Origin: Betaproteobacteria bacterium
GTDB lineage: Bacteria > Pseudomonadota > Gammaproteobacteria > Burkholderiales > SG8-39
Assembly: GCA_947478805.1 (NCBI GenBank)
Contig: CANJXQ010000006.1
Coordinates: forward strand, 1-64,000
Length of the DNA: 64,000 nucleotides
Direction of reading: 5' to 3'
Shown one piece after another: positions 1 through 9,168 of the stretch. Under the pieces are notes generated by a model that did not search any database, was not told where the DNA came from, and saw only the letters and a program-made list of their open reading frames with translations. Each line of letters starts with the position of its first letter. Within the stretch, counting starts at the first letter, position 1. A program made the position numbers and the translations under genes.

Positions 1-107
1 ATCCCAAGCCGTTCATCTGGACGGCGCGTGCCTCGGACATCCTCGCGAAGGTCGTCAAAGCACGTGCACGACTCAATAAGTTGCAATCTGTTTGACGCAC
101 TACACTA
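1..107 (+). mobile_element. Right end of an IS630-family insertion sequence
   Basis: The first 95 bases encode the C-terminal tail of an IS630-type transposase. The next dozen bases end in CACTAG. IS630-type elements insert at TA, often within CTAG, so the outer end is probably at 103-107. The bases just inside the end, read inward, are TAGTGTAGTGCGTC. This terminus meets the stop codon of the minus-strand hydrolase gene, whose TAG uses the presumed target TA. The rest of the element lies outside the window, so its other end and exact inverted repeat cannot be checked. Confidence 0.6.
3..95 (+). CDS. IS630-family transposase, C-terminal fragment
   Basis: The open frame enters from the left edge and ends at TGA 93-95, leaving 30 residues that begin PKPFIWTARASDILAKVV. 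This matches the tail of IS630-family DDE transposases, in which a KPF-WT motif is followed by a short helix (A-DIL-KV) and a basic end. The catalytic DDE core is not in the window. It could belong to an intact element or a remnant; only the flanking sequence would tell. Confidence 0.65.
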   Translation, partial: PKPFIWTARASDILAKVVKARARLNKLQSV

Positions 108-848
108 GTTCAGCGAGCGCGCATACAGCCCAGTCAGTTCCTTCCAGTGCCGCTCGGCCGCATCCTTGTTGTAGATGGGGAAGTCGGTCTGCGTCCAGCC
201 GTGCAGGGCGCCTTCGTAGATCTCGCACTTGTGCGCAACCTTCGCATCGGTGAGGGACTTTTCCATCAGAACGGCCATCTCCGGCGGGTAGGAGTTGTCC
301 TGCACCGCGCCGGCGACATAGATGAAGCCCTTCATCTTCGGCGCCAGCAGGTGCGGGCTCATGGGCGAGGTGGGGTCGGCGATCTTGCCGCCATGGAAGC
401 TCGCTGCAGCGGCGACGCGGTCCGGGTAGAGGCCCGCGGCCGTGAGCGCCATGCCCCCGCCCATGCAGTAGCCTGTGGTGCCGATCTTCTTGCCGAGGAC
501 GTCCTTGCGCGTGTCAAGGTAGGCGATGAACGCCTCGGTGTCGCGCCCGGCCTTCTCGTTGTTGGTGGTGCTGAACAGGTGGCCGATCGCCTTCATCACG
601 TCGCCCGACGCGAAAACGTCCTTGGGCACCAGCGGATCATATTTTCCGTAGCGGTAGAACGTGTCGGGCATCAGCACCACATAACCGTATTTCGCCAGGC
701 GCTCGGCCATGTCGAGGATGGCGGGGCGGATGCCCAGGCCGTCCATGAAGAAGATCACAGCAGGGTAGGACTTGTTGTCGTCCGGCCGGAACACGGTGGC
801 GGGGCAGACGCCATCCTTGGTCTTGATTTCGATTTTCTCGCGGCTCAT
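105..848 (-). CDS. Dienelactone hydrolase family protein
   Basis: A 247-residue cytoplasmic alpha/beta hydrolase of the carboxymethylenebutenolidase type. The nucleophile elbow GYCMGGG carries the cysteine typical of the family, and the C-terminal ALHGW supplies the histidine of the Cys-Asp-His triad. Length is normal for the family. A good Shine-Dalgarno (GAGGAG) precedes the ATG. Dienelactone hydrolases open lactones in chlorocatechol breakdown, but many relatives have other ester substrates and no catechol genes lie nearby. The gene runs divergently from relA. Its stop codon touches the IS630 end, yet the protein looks full length. Confidence 0.85.
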   Translation of the reverse strand: MSREKIEIKTKDGVCPATVFRPDDNKSYPAVIFFMDGLGIRPAILDMAERLAKYGYVVLMPDTFYRYGKYDPLVPKDVFASGDVMKAIGHLFSTTNNEKAGRDTEAFIAYLDTRKDVLGKKIGTTGYCMGGGMALTAAGLYPDRVAAAASFHGGKIADPTSPMSPHLLAPKMKGFIYVAGAVQDNSYPPEMAVLMEKSLTDAKVAHKCEIYEGALHGWTQTDFPIYNKDAAERHWKELTGLYARSLN

Positions 849-1032
849 CGGGGGATTCTCCTCGTTGGGTGGGAAAGCGCTGGTTGAGGCAAGGCTGGGA
901 GCGAGCGGGCTTTTTCAGGCCCTTCCTGCCGCAGCGTGCGGGCGAAACCATACCAGAATCCGCGCTTTGCCGGCGTACGATCGTCGGCTGTGCTTCCAGC
1001 CGGTGACATAATGAAGCCGTTGGGTTGCCGCC

Positions 1033-1053
1033 GTTGCATGACAGTCATGCAAC
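1033..1053. promoter_or_regulatory. Perfect 10+1+10 palindrome upstream of relA
   Basis: The arm GTTGCATGAC is followed by one A and then its exact reverse complement GTCATGCAAC. The palindrome lies 37 bp before the relA start codon, in the 241-bp region shared with the divergent hydrolase gene. Its size and symmetry suit a dimeric regulator operator. It could also form a short hairpin in the relA leader. No cognate regulator is visible nearby. Confidence 0.5.
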
Positions 1054-1089
1054 AGCGCGGCGAAAGGGTTCACACAAGGCGCATATTGG

Positions 1090-3387
1090 ATGAAGGCGGT
1101 GACATCACTTGTGGCGGAGGGAGGAAAGGGGGGCGCTGACGAAGCGCACCTGCCGCTCCCGGCTGCGCTTGGGGCCGACCTCTCCGAGGCGGAGCGAGCG
1201 CTGGTCGAGCGCGCATACCACTTCGCGATGCAGGCCTATGCGGACAAGCTGCTGGGTACCGGCGAGCCGGCCATGGCGCACGCGCTGGGACTTGCCGGCA
1301 ACATCGCCGCACTCAAGCTGGATGCGGACACCATCGCCGCCGGGCTGCTGTTTGCCATTCCGACCTATGCCGAACACGGCCAGGACAAGTTGGAAGCGGG
1401 CTTCGGTCCGTCGGTTGCGGCGCTGGTCGGCGGCATCACGCGCCTGAATGCCCTGCGGGTGGTGACACGCAGCGTGGCGCTCGAAGCTGCGGCCGCCAAG
1501 GGGGGCAAGGGGAGCAAGAACACAGCCGGAGGCGAATCGCAGGTGGAGGTCCTGCGCAAGATGCTGCTCGCCATGGTGGAGGACATCCGCGTGGTGTTGC
1601 TGCGCCTGGCCAGTCGCACGCAGACCCTGCGCTACCTGACCCGCGCCAGCGACGCGGTTAGACAGCCGGTCGCGCGGGAGACGCTCGACGTTTATGCGCC
1701 GCTCGCCAACCGGCTGGGTGTTTGGCAGTTGAAGTGGGAACTGGAAGACCTCTCGTTCAGGTTCCTCGAGCCCGAGACCTACAAGCGCATCGCCTCGCAG
1801 CTCGATGAGCGGCGCGCCGAGCGCGAACAGATGATCCAGGAGGGCATGGGCGTCCTGCGGCGCGAGGTGGAGGCGGCCGGCATCCGCGCCGAGATCAGCG
1901 GGCGGCCGAAACACATCTACAGCATCTGGAACAAGATGCGCGCCAAGTCGCTCGACTTCTCGCAGATCTACGATGTGCGCGCGCTGCGGGTGCTGGTCGA
2001 GGACGTGAAGGACTGCTATGCGGTGCTCGGCATCGTGCATAACCTCTGGCAGCCGATCCCGAAGGAATTCGACGACTACATCACGCGGCCCAAGGGTAAT
2101 TTCTACCGCTCGCTGCACACGGCGGTGATCGGCCCGGACGGGCGCGCGCTGGAGGTGCAGATCCGCACCCATGAGATGCACCGCCATGCCGAGCTTGGGG
2201 TGGCGGCGCATTGGCGCTACAAGGAGGGCGGCGGCCCGTCGAAGAAGACCGCGGGCGGTGACCCCTTCGATGACAAGATCGCCTTCCTGCGCCAGGTGCT
2301 GGCCTGGCGCGACGAGGTCGTGGATTCGGCGGACTGGGTGGAGCAGTTCAAGCATGCCGCCCTCGACGAGACCGTGTACGTGCTCACGCCGCAGGGCCGC
2401 GTGATCGACCTGCCGGCCGGTTCCACGCCGGTGGATTTTGCCTACGCGCTGCACTCTGAGCTCGGGCATCGCTGCCGCGGCGCGCGCATCGACGGCCAGA
2501 TGGTGCCGCTCGATCGCGCCCTGAAGAACGGCGAGCGGGTGGAGATCGTCACCATCAAGTCGGGCGGACCCTCACGCGACTGGCTGAACCCCGCGCTGGG
2601 ATTCATCCGGAGCTCGCGCGCCCGCAACAAGGTGCGCCAGTATTTCAACACCCTGGCGCTGGAGCAGACCATTGCCGACGGGCGTGCCATCGTCGAGCGC
2701 GGCCTGCAGCGCGAGGGCAAGACGGGGCTCAAGCTGGAGGCGCTGGCCGATTCCCTCGGATTCGAATCCGCGGACGAGCTGTTTGCGGCAGTGGGGCGCG
2801 AGGAAGTGGGCACGCGAAAGCTGCAGGAGGGCATCCGCACGGTGGCAGGGGAAAAAGCGGATGAGGTGCCGGCAGAAGTCGATCGCGAGCCGGCGCGCGC
2901 CCGGCCCGGGCGCGCCGATCGCCACGGGACGGGCGTGCTGGTGGTGGGCGTGGATCGCCTGATGACGCAGCTCGCCAAGTGCTGCCGGCCGGTGTGCCCG
3001 GAGCGCATCACCGGCTACGTGACGCGTGGGCGGGGCGTGTCCATCCACCGCGCAGCCTGCCAGAGCCTGGCGCGCCTGATCGAGAAGGACCCGGAGCGCG
3101 CCATCAGCGCGGAGTGGGGCGCCTCTGCCCCGGCTGTCGGTGGTGGGCGTGAGGACGCCTATGCCGTGGACATCATCATCCAGACTGGCGAGCGTGCCGG
3201 CGTCCTGCGCGAAGTGTCGGAGGCGCTGGCGCGCGAGCGCATCAACCTGACCGGGGTAAGCACGCTTTCGCGAAAGGTTCCGGTGACGACGCAACTCTCT
3301 GTGGAAGTGAGGGACATGGCGCAGTTGGGGCGCACGCTGGCGCTGCTGGGGGAAGTTCCCGGCGTCTTGTCAGCGACGCGTCGCTGA
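1090..3387 (+). CDS. relA: GTP pyrophosphokinase RelA, (p)ppGpp synthetase
   Basis: A 765-residue Rel/Spo homologue. The order is a pseudo-HD domain (about 45-200), synthetase domain (about 260-375), TGS domain (about 425-490) and a C-terminal ACT domain (about 690-765). The hydrolase HD motif is lost: the usual L-H-D reads FAIPTY, so ppGpp hydrolysis is not expected. The synthetase keeps KHIYSIWNKM and the EFDDYI (ExDD) signature of monofunctional RelA. It should make ppGpp on stalled ribosomes. A separate SpoT must exist elsewhere. The start follows an AAGG about 11 nt upstream and a long palindrome. The gene is monocistronic and converges on the next gene. Confidence 0.95.
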   Translation: MKAVTSLVAEGGKGGADEAHLPLPAALGADLSEAERALVERAYHFAMQAYADKLLGTGEPAMAHALGLAGNIAALKLDADTIAAGLLFAIPTYAEHGQDKLEAGFGPSVAALVGGITRLNALRVVTRSVALEAAAAKGGKGSKNTAGGESQVEVLRKMLLAMVEDIRVVLLRLASRTQTLRYLTRASDAVRQPVARETLDVYAPLANRLGVWQLKWELEDLSFRFLEPETYKRIASQLDERRAEREQMIQEGMGVLRREVEAAGIRAEISGRPKHIYSIWNKMRAKSLDFSQIYDVRALRVLVEDVKDCYAVLGIVHNLWQPIPKEFDDYITRPKGNFYRSLHTAVIGPDGRALEVQIRTHEMHRHAELGVAAHWRYKEGGGPSKKTAGGDPFDDKIAFLRQVLAWRDEVVDSADWVEQFKHAALDETVYVLTPQGRVIDLPAGSTPVDFAYALHSELGHRCRGARIDGQMVPLDRALKNGERVEIVTIKSGGPSRDWLNPALGFIRSSRARNKVRQYFNTLALEQTIADGRAIVERGLQREGKTGLKLEALADSLGFESADELFAAVGREEVGTRKLQEGIRTVAGEKADEVPAEVDREPARARPGRADRHGTGVLVVGVDRLMTQLAKCCRPVCPERITGYVTRGRGVSIHRAACQSLARLIEKDPERAISAEWGASAPAVGGGREDAYAVDIIIQTGERAGVLREVSEALARERINLTGVSTLSRKVPVTTQLSVEVRDMAQLGRTLALLGEVPGVLSATRR

Positions 3388-3407
3388 ATCGCCGGCACGC
3401 CGGCAGT

Positions 3408-4238
3408 TCATTCGGATTTTCGGAAAGGCTTGTCGCGCCATTCGAGCGCCTGCTTCAGGCCCTGCTCGCGGACGATGCGCGAAAACTCGGCAGCCGCGGG
3501 TGTCTCGTGGTAGATCGCATCGAATTCGGCGCCTTCCGCGACGCCGGTGCGAAGACCCATGACCTCGAACCAGCGATTGACGACGTGTTTGTGAATAGTC
3601 AACGCGTCCATGGGGACATTGGCGATGCGCTGCGCGAACGCGTGAACGTAATCGTCAAGCGCTTCGGGAGGAAGGGAACGATTCACCATCCCGATTTTCT
3701 CGGCCTCTCGACCGTCGATCAAGTCGCCCGTGAACAGCAGCTCCTTGGCCTTGAGCATGCCGACGCGTATCGGCCACATGCCCAGCGTCTGAGGTATGCC
3801 GAGGGCGCGCCCGGCCGGATGGCCGAACTGGGCATCGTGAGCGCAGAAGATCAGGTCGCACATGCCAGCGAGATCGTTCCCGCCGGCGAGGCAATAGCCA
3901 TGCACCTGGGCAATGACGGGCTTGCGGTAATTCCACATGGCAAGCCACCGCTCGATGCTTTTGCGCAGGCGGTCGCGATCCTGGGCGATTGAGGGCGCCG
4001 CGCTCGTTCCCCGGTCGGCAATGGATCCATAGCCTTCGATGTCGTATCCGGTGCAGAAGGCGCGTCCGGCGCCCTTGATCACGATCACACGGACGACATC
4101 GTCCCGGTCGAGTCCTGACAGGGCGGATTCAAGGTCGCCGCGAAGGGCGTCATTGATGGCGTTGAGTTTTTCCGGGCGATTCAGCGTCAGTGTCGCGACC
4201 GGTCCGTCGATGGTGCAAAGAAGACTGTCGCGGTTCAT
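3408..4238 (-). CDS. Enoyl-CoA hydratase/isomerase family protein
   Basis: A 276-residue crotonase-fold protein. The N-terminus reads TLNRPEKLNAIN, the oxyanion-hole segment is AFCTGYDI, and the second hallmark loop is CLAGGNDLAGMCDL. True hydratases normally have a glutamate in this loop (GGCEL or GGGxE). Here the position is Asn-Asp, so the substrate or reaction may differ from simple enoyl-CoA hydration. It is cytoplasmic, acting on acyl-CoA thioesters by family. It is convergent with relA and divergent from the livK-type operon, with about 225 bp of shared upstream DNA. Confidence 0.85.
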   Translation of the reverse strand: MNRDSLLCTIDGPVATLTLNRPEKLNAINDALRGDLESALSGLDRDDVVRVIVIKGAGRAFCTGYDIEGYGSIADRGTSAAPSIAQDRDRLRKSIERWLAMWNYRKPVIAQVHGYCLAGGNDLAGMCDLIFCAHDAQFGHPAGRALGIPQTLGMWPIRVGMLKAKELLFTGDLIDGREAEKIGMVNRSLPPEALDDYVHAFAQRIANVPMDALTIHKHVVNRWFEVMGLRTGVAEGAEFDAIYHETPAAAEFSRIVREQGLKQALEWRDKPFRKSE

Positions 4239-4463
4239 TGCTTGGCCTGTGGGGGATGATGGGGCGTGGCTGTGGCCGCGCGACAGTCGGCCGGCAGGAA
4301 AAGGACCTGCGCAACCTGTGGGCGCATTCTATGCAGATGTGAATTTGGGCGTCAACGCGGAATGCCCGGGTGTAGCTTTCCGACGCCTGCAGGGGCCGGT
4401 TTCACTGAATGCCATGGCGGCTGTTAAGATGCGTGCCACGCAAACACCAAAGGAGGATTTTTC

Positions 4464-5636
4464 ATGCAACGCGTCGTACAACGCACCATCGGAGTTGTCC
4501 TGGCTGCTTTGGCACTGGGGATCTCGTCTACAGGAGTCCAGGCGCAAAACGTCATCAAGATTGGTGCCCCGTTTTCGCTGAGCGGACCGTTCGCGTCTTT
4601 TGGCCAAGCGGGTTCGGCCGGCGTCGAAATGGCGGTCGAGGAACTCAATCGCCGCGGCGGGATCACCATCGGCAACACGAAGTACACGGTGCAGATGATC
4701 TCGGAAGACACGCGCTCGCAGGTGGCCGATACCGTGTCCATCATGGAGCGACTGACGCGCGAACAGAAGGTCGCTGCCGTGTTCGGCCCCATTGTGGGTG
4801 TGCTGTCCACGCCTGGCCAGGAAGTCACGCAGGCGGCGAAAACCATACATTTCGGGCCTGCGGTGCAGTGGAACGCGCTGATGGGCCGTCCCGACAAGAA
4901 GTACCTGGTGCACACGCAGGTCGATGATGACCTTCGCTACGGCGCTTTCGTGCCGCTGTTGGTGCGTGAAACCAAGATCAAGTCGATTGCGCTGCTGGGC
5001 GTGAATGACGCCACCGCGCGCTCGATCATGCCGAAGGTTGCGGCGCTGATGCAAAAGGAAGGCGTCAAGGTGGTTGCCGAGGAGTATTTCGAGCGCACCA
5101 CGACCGATTTCTCGCCCTTCCTGACGCGCATCCGCAGCCAGAAGCCGGACATGCTGTTCTTCGGCTATGGCGACAACTTTGCGGTGTCGATCCTGCGCCA
5201 GGGCGTGGAGCTGAACGTTGCGCCGCACTACAGTGCCTTTGCCGGAACTTCGCTCACGGTGCCCATGCAGCAGGCGCTGGGCAAGCCGGTGGACTCCTTC
5301 ATCGGCATGGTGGCCAACGAGAACCTGTTGCAGCCGCTGCATGACGACGTGACCAAATGGATCGCTGCCTACAAGGCGAAATACAACAAGGACCCCGCCG
5401 GAACAACCGATTGGGCGTTTTCGATGTACGACTACGTGTTCATCTGGGCGCGCGCGGTGCAGCAGGCCGGCACGTTCACGGATTCCGACAAGGTCATCGA
5501 GAAGATCCGCAATACCAACTACAAGGGCGTGCTCAATATCAAGATCGACGGCCGCGGCCAGGCCGACCATGACTACGACGTGGGAATCATCCGCAACGGC
5601 AAGTTGACGTGGCAGCACGTCAACGTCATCAAGTAA
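4464..5636 (+). CDS. ABC transporter substrate-binding protein, LivK type
   Basis: A 390-residue periplasmic binding protein of the branched-chain amino acid family (type 1 periplasmic fold). A Sec signal peptide runs through VQAQ at about residue 28. The mature N-terminus NVIKIGAPFSLSGPFASFG is the standard first strand of this family. A strong AAAGGAGG Shine-Dalgarno precedes the ATG. It heads a five-gene importer operon. Relatives bind leucine, amides, urea or aromatic acids; the ligand cannot be read here. The 69-nt gap to the first permease holds two small hairpins that may limit read-through. Confidence 0.92.
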   Translation: MQRVVQRTIGVVLAALALGISSTGVQAQNVIKIGAPFSLSGPFASFGQAGSAGVEMAVEELNRRGGITIGNTKYTVQMISEDTRSQVADTVSIMERLTREQKVAAVFGPIVGVLSTPGQEVTQAAKTIHFGPAVQWNALMGRPDKKYLVHTQVDDDLRYGAFVPLLVRETKIKSIALLGVNDATARSIMPKVAALMQKEGVKVVAEEYFERTTTDFSPFLTRIRSQKPDMLFFGYGDNFAVSILRQGVELNVAPHYSAFAGTSLTVPMQQALGKPVDSFIGMVANENLLQPLHDDVTKWIAAYKAKYNKDPAGTTDWAFSMYDYVFIWARAVQQAGTFTDSDKVIEKIRNTNYKGVLNIKIDGRGQADHDYDVGIIRNGKLTWQHVNVIK

Positions 5637-5655
5637 AACTATTTCCTGCAATGAT

Positions 5656-5687
5656 GCCCGCGACCGGGCGCAGCCTGTATTCGGCTG
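5656..5687 (+). other. Two small hairpins between livK-type gene and livH
   Basis: GCCCG pairs with CGGGC (5656-5669), and CAGCC with GGCTG (5671-5687). They lie in the only sizeable gap of the operon and have no U-tract. Such processing or attenuation hairpins are common after binding-protein genes and allow more binding protein than permease. That role is inferred. Confidence 0.35.
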
Positions 5688-5705
5688 GCCTGGTTCCGGT
5701 ATTTC

Positions 5706-6575
5706 ATGACTGATCTCATTCAGCAACTCATTAATGGCCTGCTGATCGGCGGCTTGTATGCGTTGGTCGCGCTGGGCATCTCGCTCGTCTTCGGCCTGAC
5801 CGGCATGGTCAATTTTGCGCACGGCGAAGTCGTGATGCTGGGCGGTTATCTCACGTTCACGCTGACGCAGAGTTTCGGCATGCCGTTTCTCGGCTCGCTG
5901 GTGGGTTCGTTGCTCGCCGGTGGTCTGCTCGGTTTTGCCATGGACCGCACGACGTTCCGTTACACGCGCGGCACGCCCATGAATGGCCTGGTGATTTCGC
6001 TCGGGCTCATCATGATCTTCCAGAGCCTGGCCATGACCATCTGGGGCACCGAACCGCTGACCATGGACGTTCTTTTCCCGGGCGCATTCCAGCAGTGGGG
6101 ACTGTCGCTGTCCATCCAGAAGGCCATCACGCTGGTGGTGACGGCCGTGCTGATCGCCGGTTTCGGCCTGTTTCTTGTCAAGAGCCGCGCCGGGCGCGCG
6201 CTGCGGGCGCTGGCGCAGGAACCCGAGGCGGCGGTCTATGTCGGCATTCCGGTGGAGCGTTACATCGCCCTCAGCATGGTCATCGGGACGGCGCTCGCGG
6301 CGGCGGCCGGCGCCATGTTTGCCGCGCTGTTCTCCATCACGCCTTTCGTGGGTACGTCGCTCACGGCCAAGGGCTTCATCGTGGTTGCGCTGGGCGGCAT
6401 GGGCAGCGCAGCGGGCACCATCGCCGGTGGCCTGCTGCTGGGCGTCATGGAGGCGCTCGGGGCAGGCTATATCAGTGCGGCATTCACCGACGCCTACGGA
6501 CTGCTGCTGTTTCTGCTGGTGCTGAGTTTCAAGCCCGCCGGACTGTTCGGCGTGTCAGGACGGGTGAAGCTGTGA
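5706..6575 (+). CDS. livH: Branched-chain amino acid ABC transporter permease, LivH type
   Basis: A 289-residue inner-membrane permease with about eight hydrophobic segments. The N-terminus QQLINGLLIGGLYALVALG and the segment MVNFAHGEVVMLGGY are diagnostic of LivH. It should pair with the next protein (LivM) to form the channel of the importer. Its TGA overlaps the GTG start of livM, which implies translational coupling. Confidence 0.93.
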   Translation: MTDLIQQLINGLLIGGLYALVALGISLVFGLTGMVNFAHGEVVMLGGYLTFTLTQSFGMPFLGSLVGSLLAGGLLGFAMDRTTFRYTRGTPMNGLVISLGLIMIFQSLAMTIWGTEPLTMDVLFPGAFQQWGLSLSIQKAITLVVTAVLIAGFGLFLVKSRAGRALRALAQEPEAAVYVGIPVERYIALSMVIGTALAAAAGAMFAALFSITPFVGTSLTAKGFIVVALGGMGSAAGTIAGGLLLGVMEALGAGYISAAFTDAYGLLLFLLVLSFKPAGLFGVSGRVKL

Positions 6576-7552
6576 GCGCTCGGGTATCCAATCTTGCGAC
6601 TTGGGCAGTGGTACTGGCGCTGCTGTTTGCCGTGCCGTCCGTCGTCGGGTTCGATGGCGCCCTGATCAACATTGCGGTGGTCATCGCGATCAACGCCATC
6701 CTCGCATTTTCGCTGGGCATCTTGTTCGGCTACGCCGGCCAGATGTCGCTGGCGCATGCCGCGTTCTACGGTATCGGGGCCTATACGGCGGCGAACATCG
6801 CCCTCAAGTGGGGGGTGTCGTTCTGGTGGTGCCTGCCGATTGCGGCGCTGGCGGCGATGCTGGTGGCGGCCATTCTCAGCATCGTGGTGACGCGCATGGA
6901 AGGCATCGTGTTTTCGCTCGGCACCTATGCGGTGGGAGAGATGATCCGCCTCGTATTCGTCAACTGGTGGCAGGTGACGGGCGGGCCGCAGGGACTGTCG
7001 TTTCAGCGCCGGCCCGAGTCGATATTCGGGCTGGATTTCACCACGCGTGGATCGTTCTATTACGTCGTTGCGGCAATCCTCGTGCTGTCCTACCTCGGAA
7101 TTCGCAAACTCATGAAGAGCAAGCTCGGCTGGTGGTTCGTTGCCCTGCGGGAGAACCCGGTGCTCGCCCAGTCACTGGGCATCAATGTGCACCTGGCCAA
7201 GGCCATCGTGTTCATCCTGAGCGCCGGGCTGGCCGGCGTGGTGGGTGTGCTGTATCTCTACAATTTCCGGCATATCTCGCCTGAGGCTTTTTCGGTGTGG
7301 GAGAGCATCCTGCTCATCCTGATCGTGATGATCGGCGGGGTGGGAACCATGGCGGGCCCCATCATCGGCGCGGCCGTGTTCTTGGTGCTGCCCGAAGTGC
7401 TGCGTCTGCCGCCGACGGTGCAGCCGGTGCTGATCGGCGTCGTGCTCATTCTCGTGGTGGTGCTCTTGCCGCGCGGCGTGGTCGGCACGTTCGAGGATTG
7501 GTGGAAGGCGCGCCGCATCAAGGGGCAGGCAGTGCCGAAGGAAGCGGCATGA
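6572..7552 (+). CDS. livM: Branched-chain amino acid ABC transporter permease, LivM type
   Basis: The GTG at 6572 overlaps the livH stop (GTGA) and gives a 326-residue product starting MSARVSNLATWAVV. The frame is open further upstream, but that part is livH read out of frame. About ten membrane segments are present. LSLGILFGYAGQMSLAHAAF-type sequence (here FSLGILFGYAGQMSLAHAAF) is typical of LivM. The C-terminus carries the usual VGTFEDWW ending before a basic tail. It ends in an ATGA overlap with livG. Confidence 0.92.
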   Translation: MSARVSNLATWAVVLALLFAVPSVVGFDGALINIAVVIAINAILAFSLGILFGYAGQMSLAHAAFYGIGAYTAANIALKWGVSFWWCLPIAALAAMLVAAILSIVVTRMEGIVFSLGTYAVGEMIRLVFVNWWQVTGGPQGLSFQRRPESIFGLDFTTRGSFYYVVAAILVLSYLGIRKLMKSKLGWWFVALRENPVLAQSLGINVHLAKAIVFILSAGLAGVVGVLYLYNFRHISPEAFSVWESILLILIVMIGGVGTMAGPIIGAAVFLVLPEVLRLPPTVQPVLIGVVLILVVVLLPRGVVGTFEDWWKARRIKGQAVPKEAA

Positions 7553-8290
7553 ACGCTCTGCTGGACATCGCAGGTGTCAGAAAGACCTTCGGCGGGCTGC
7601 GTGCCGTGAGCGAGGTCAGCTTCACGGTCGGACAGGGAGAGCTGGTCGGCCTGATCGGCCCGAACGGTGCCGGCAAGACAACCCTGTTCAACCTCATTAC
7701 CGGCCACGACAAGCCGGACACGGGACGCATCACCTGGCGCGGCGAGCATATCGAGGGCTTCGCGCCGAACCTCATCGCGCGCCGCGGGCTGGTGCGCACC
7801 TTCCAGAACCCCATGGTCTTCGAAAACGTTTCCGTCGAGGACAACCTGATGATCGCGCGCAGCGCTCGCACCGATGATCCTCCGCCGGGCCTGGTCGAGC
7901 GCTTGATCGACACCTGCGGGCTGGCCGCCTACCTGGCGCAAAAGCCGGGCAACCTGCCGTACGGCGTGAAGCGGCGCCTGGGCATTGCGCTGGCGCTGAC
8001 CATCGAACCGAAACTGCTGTTGCTGGACGAGCCCGCGGCCGGCCTGAACCAGGGCGAGCGCCAGGAACTGGTGGCGCTGCTGCGCGCCCTTTGGACCGGG
8101 GGCTTGACCCTGGTGGTGGTTGAACACGACATGCGCCTGGTGATGGGGCTGTGCCAGCGCATCCTGGTCCTGGATGCCGGTCAGCTGATCGATGACGGCC
8201 CGCCGGCCCAGATCCAGGCCAATCCGGAGGTGGCGCGTGTCTATCTCGGAAAAGCGGCGCTGAAGGCGCAGCAGGAAGGCGAGGGTAGCG

Positions 8291-8304
<14 letters not shown>
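7549..8304 (+). CDS. livG: Branched-chain amino acid ABC transporter ATP-binding protein, LivG type
   Basis: Starts at ATG 7549, overlapping the livM stop, giving 251 residues. Walker A is GPNGAGKTT, Walker B is LLLLDEPAAGLN, and the H-loop is VVVEHDM. The signature motif is atypical: LPYGVKRRLGIA replaces the usual L-S-Y-G-x-Q-R-R, keeping the tyrosine-glycine core. It is a peripheral ATPase on the cytoplasmic face, partner of LivF. The C-terminus overlaps livF by 14 nt. Confidence 0.92.
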
Positions 8305-9001
<697 letters not shown>

Positions 9002-9168
9002 GCGCCAGCGCCGGGGCGGGATCCCGAGCATAATCCTGCGACCGGCGCCGTTGCCCGGTCGTTGTGCTCGGACTCGCGCATCGGTGCGGGGTTCAGGTGT
9101 CGAGGGCCGAGGGGAGCGATGATGTCCCCGGTTCGGCCGCAGGTCCATCCACTGGAAAGGAAAGTTCC

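Noticed and set aside
1090-3387. Bifunctional SpoT assignment
   Set aside because: The HD motif is replaced by FAIPTY and the synthetase has ExDD rather than RxKD, so it is RelA.
4329-5822. Long minus-strand frame opposite the livK-type gene
   Set aside because: It is antisense to a clear periplasmic binding protein and has the Arg/His/Gln-rich composition of a GC-rich shadow frame.
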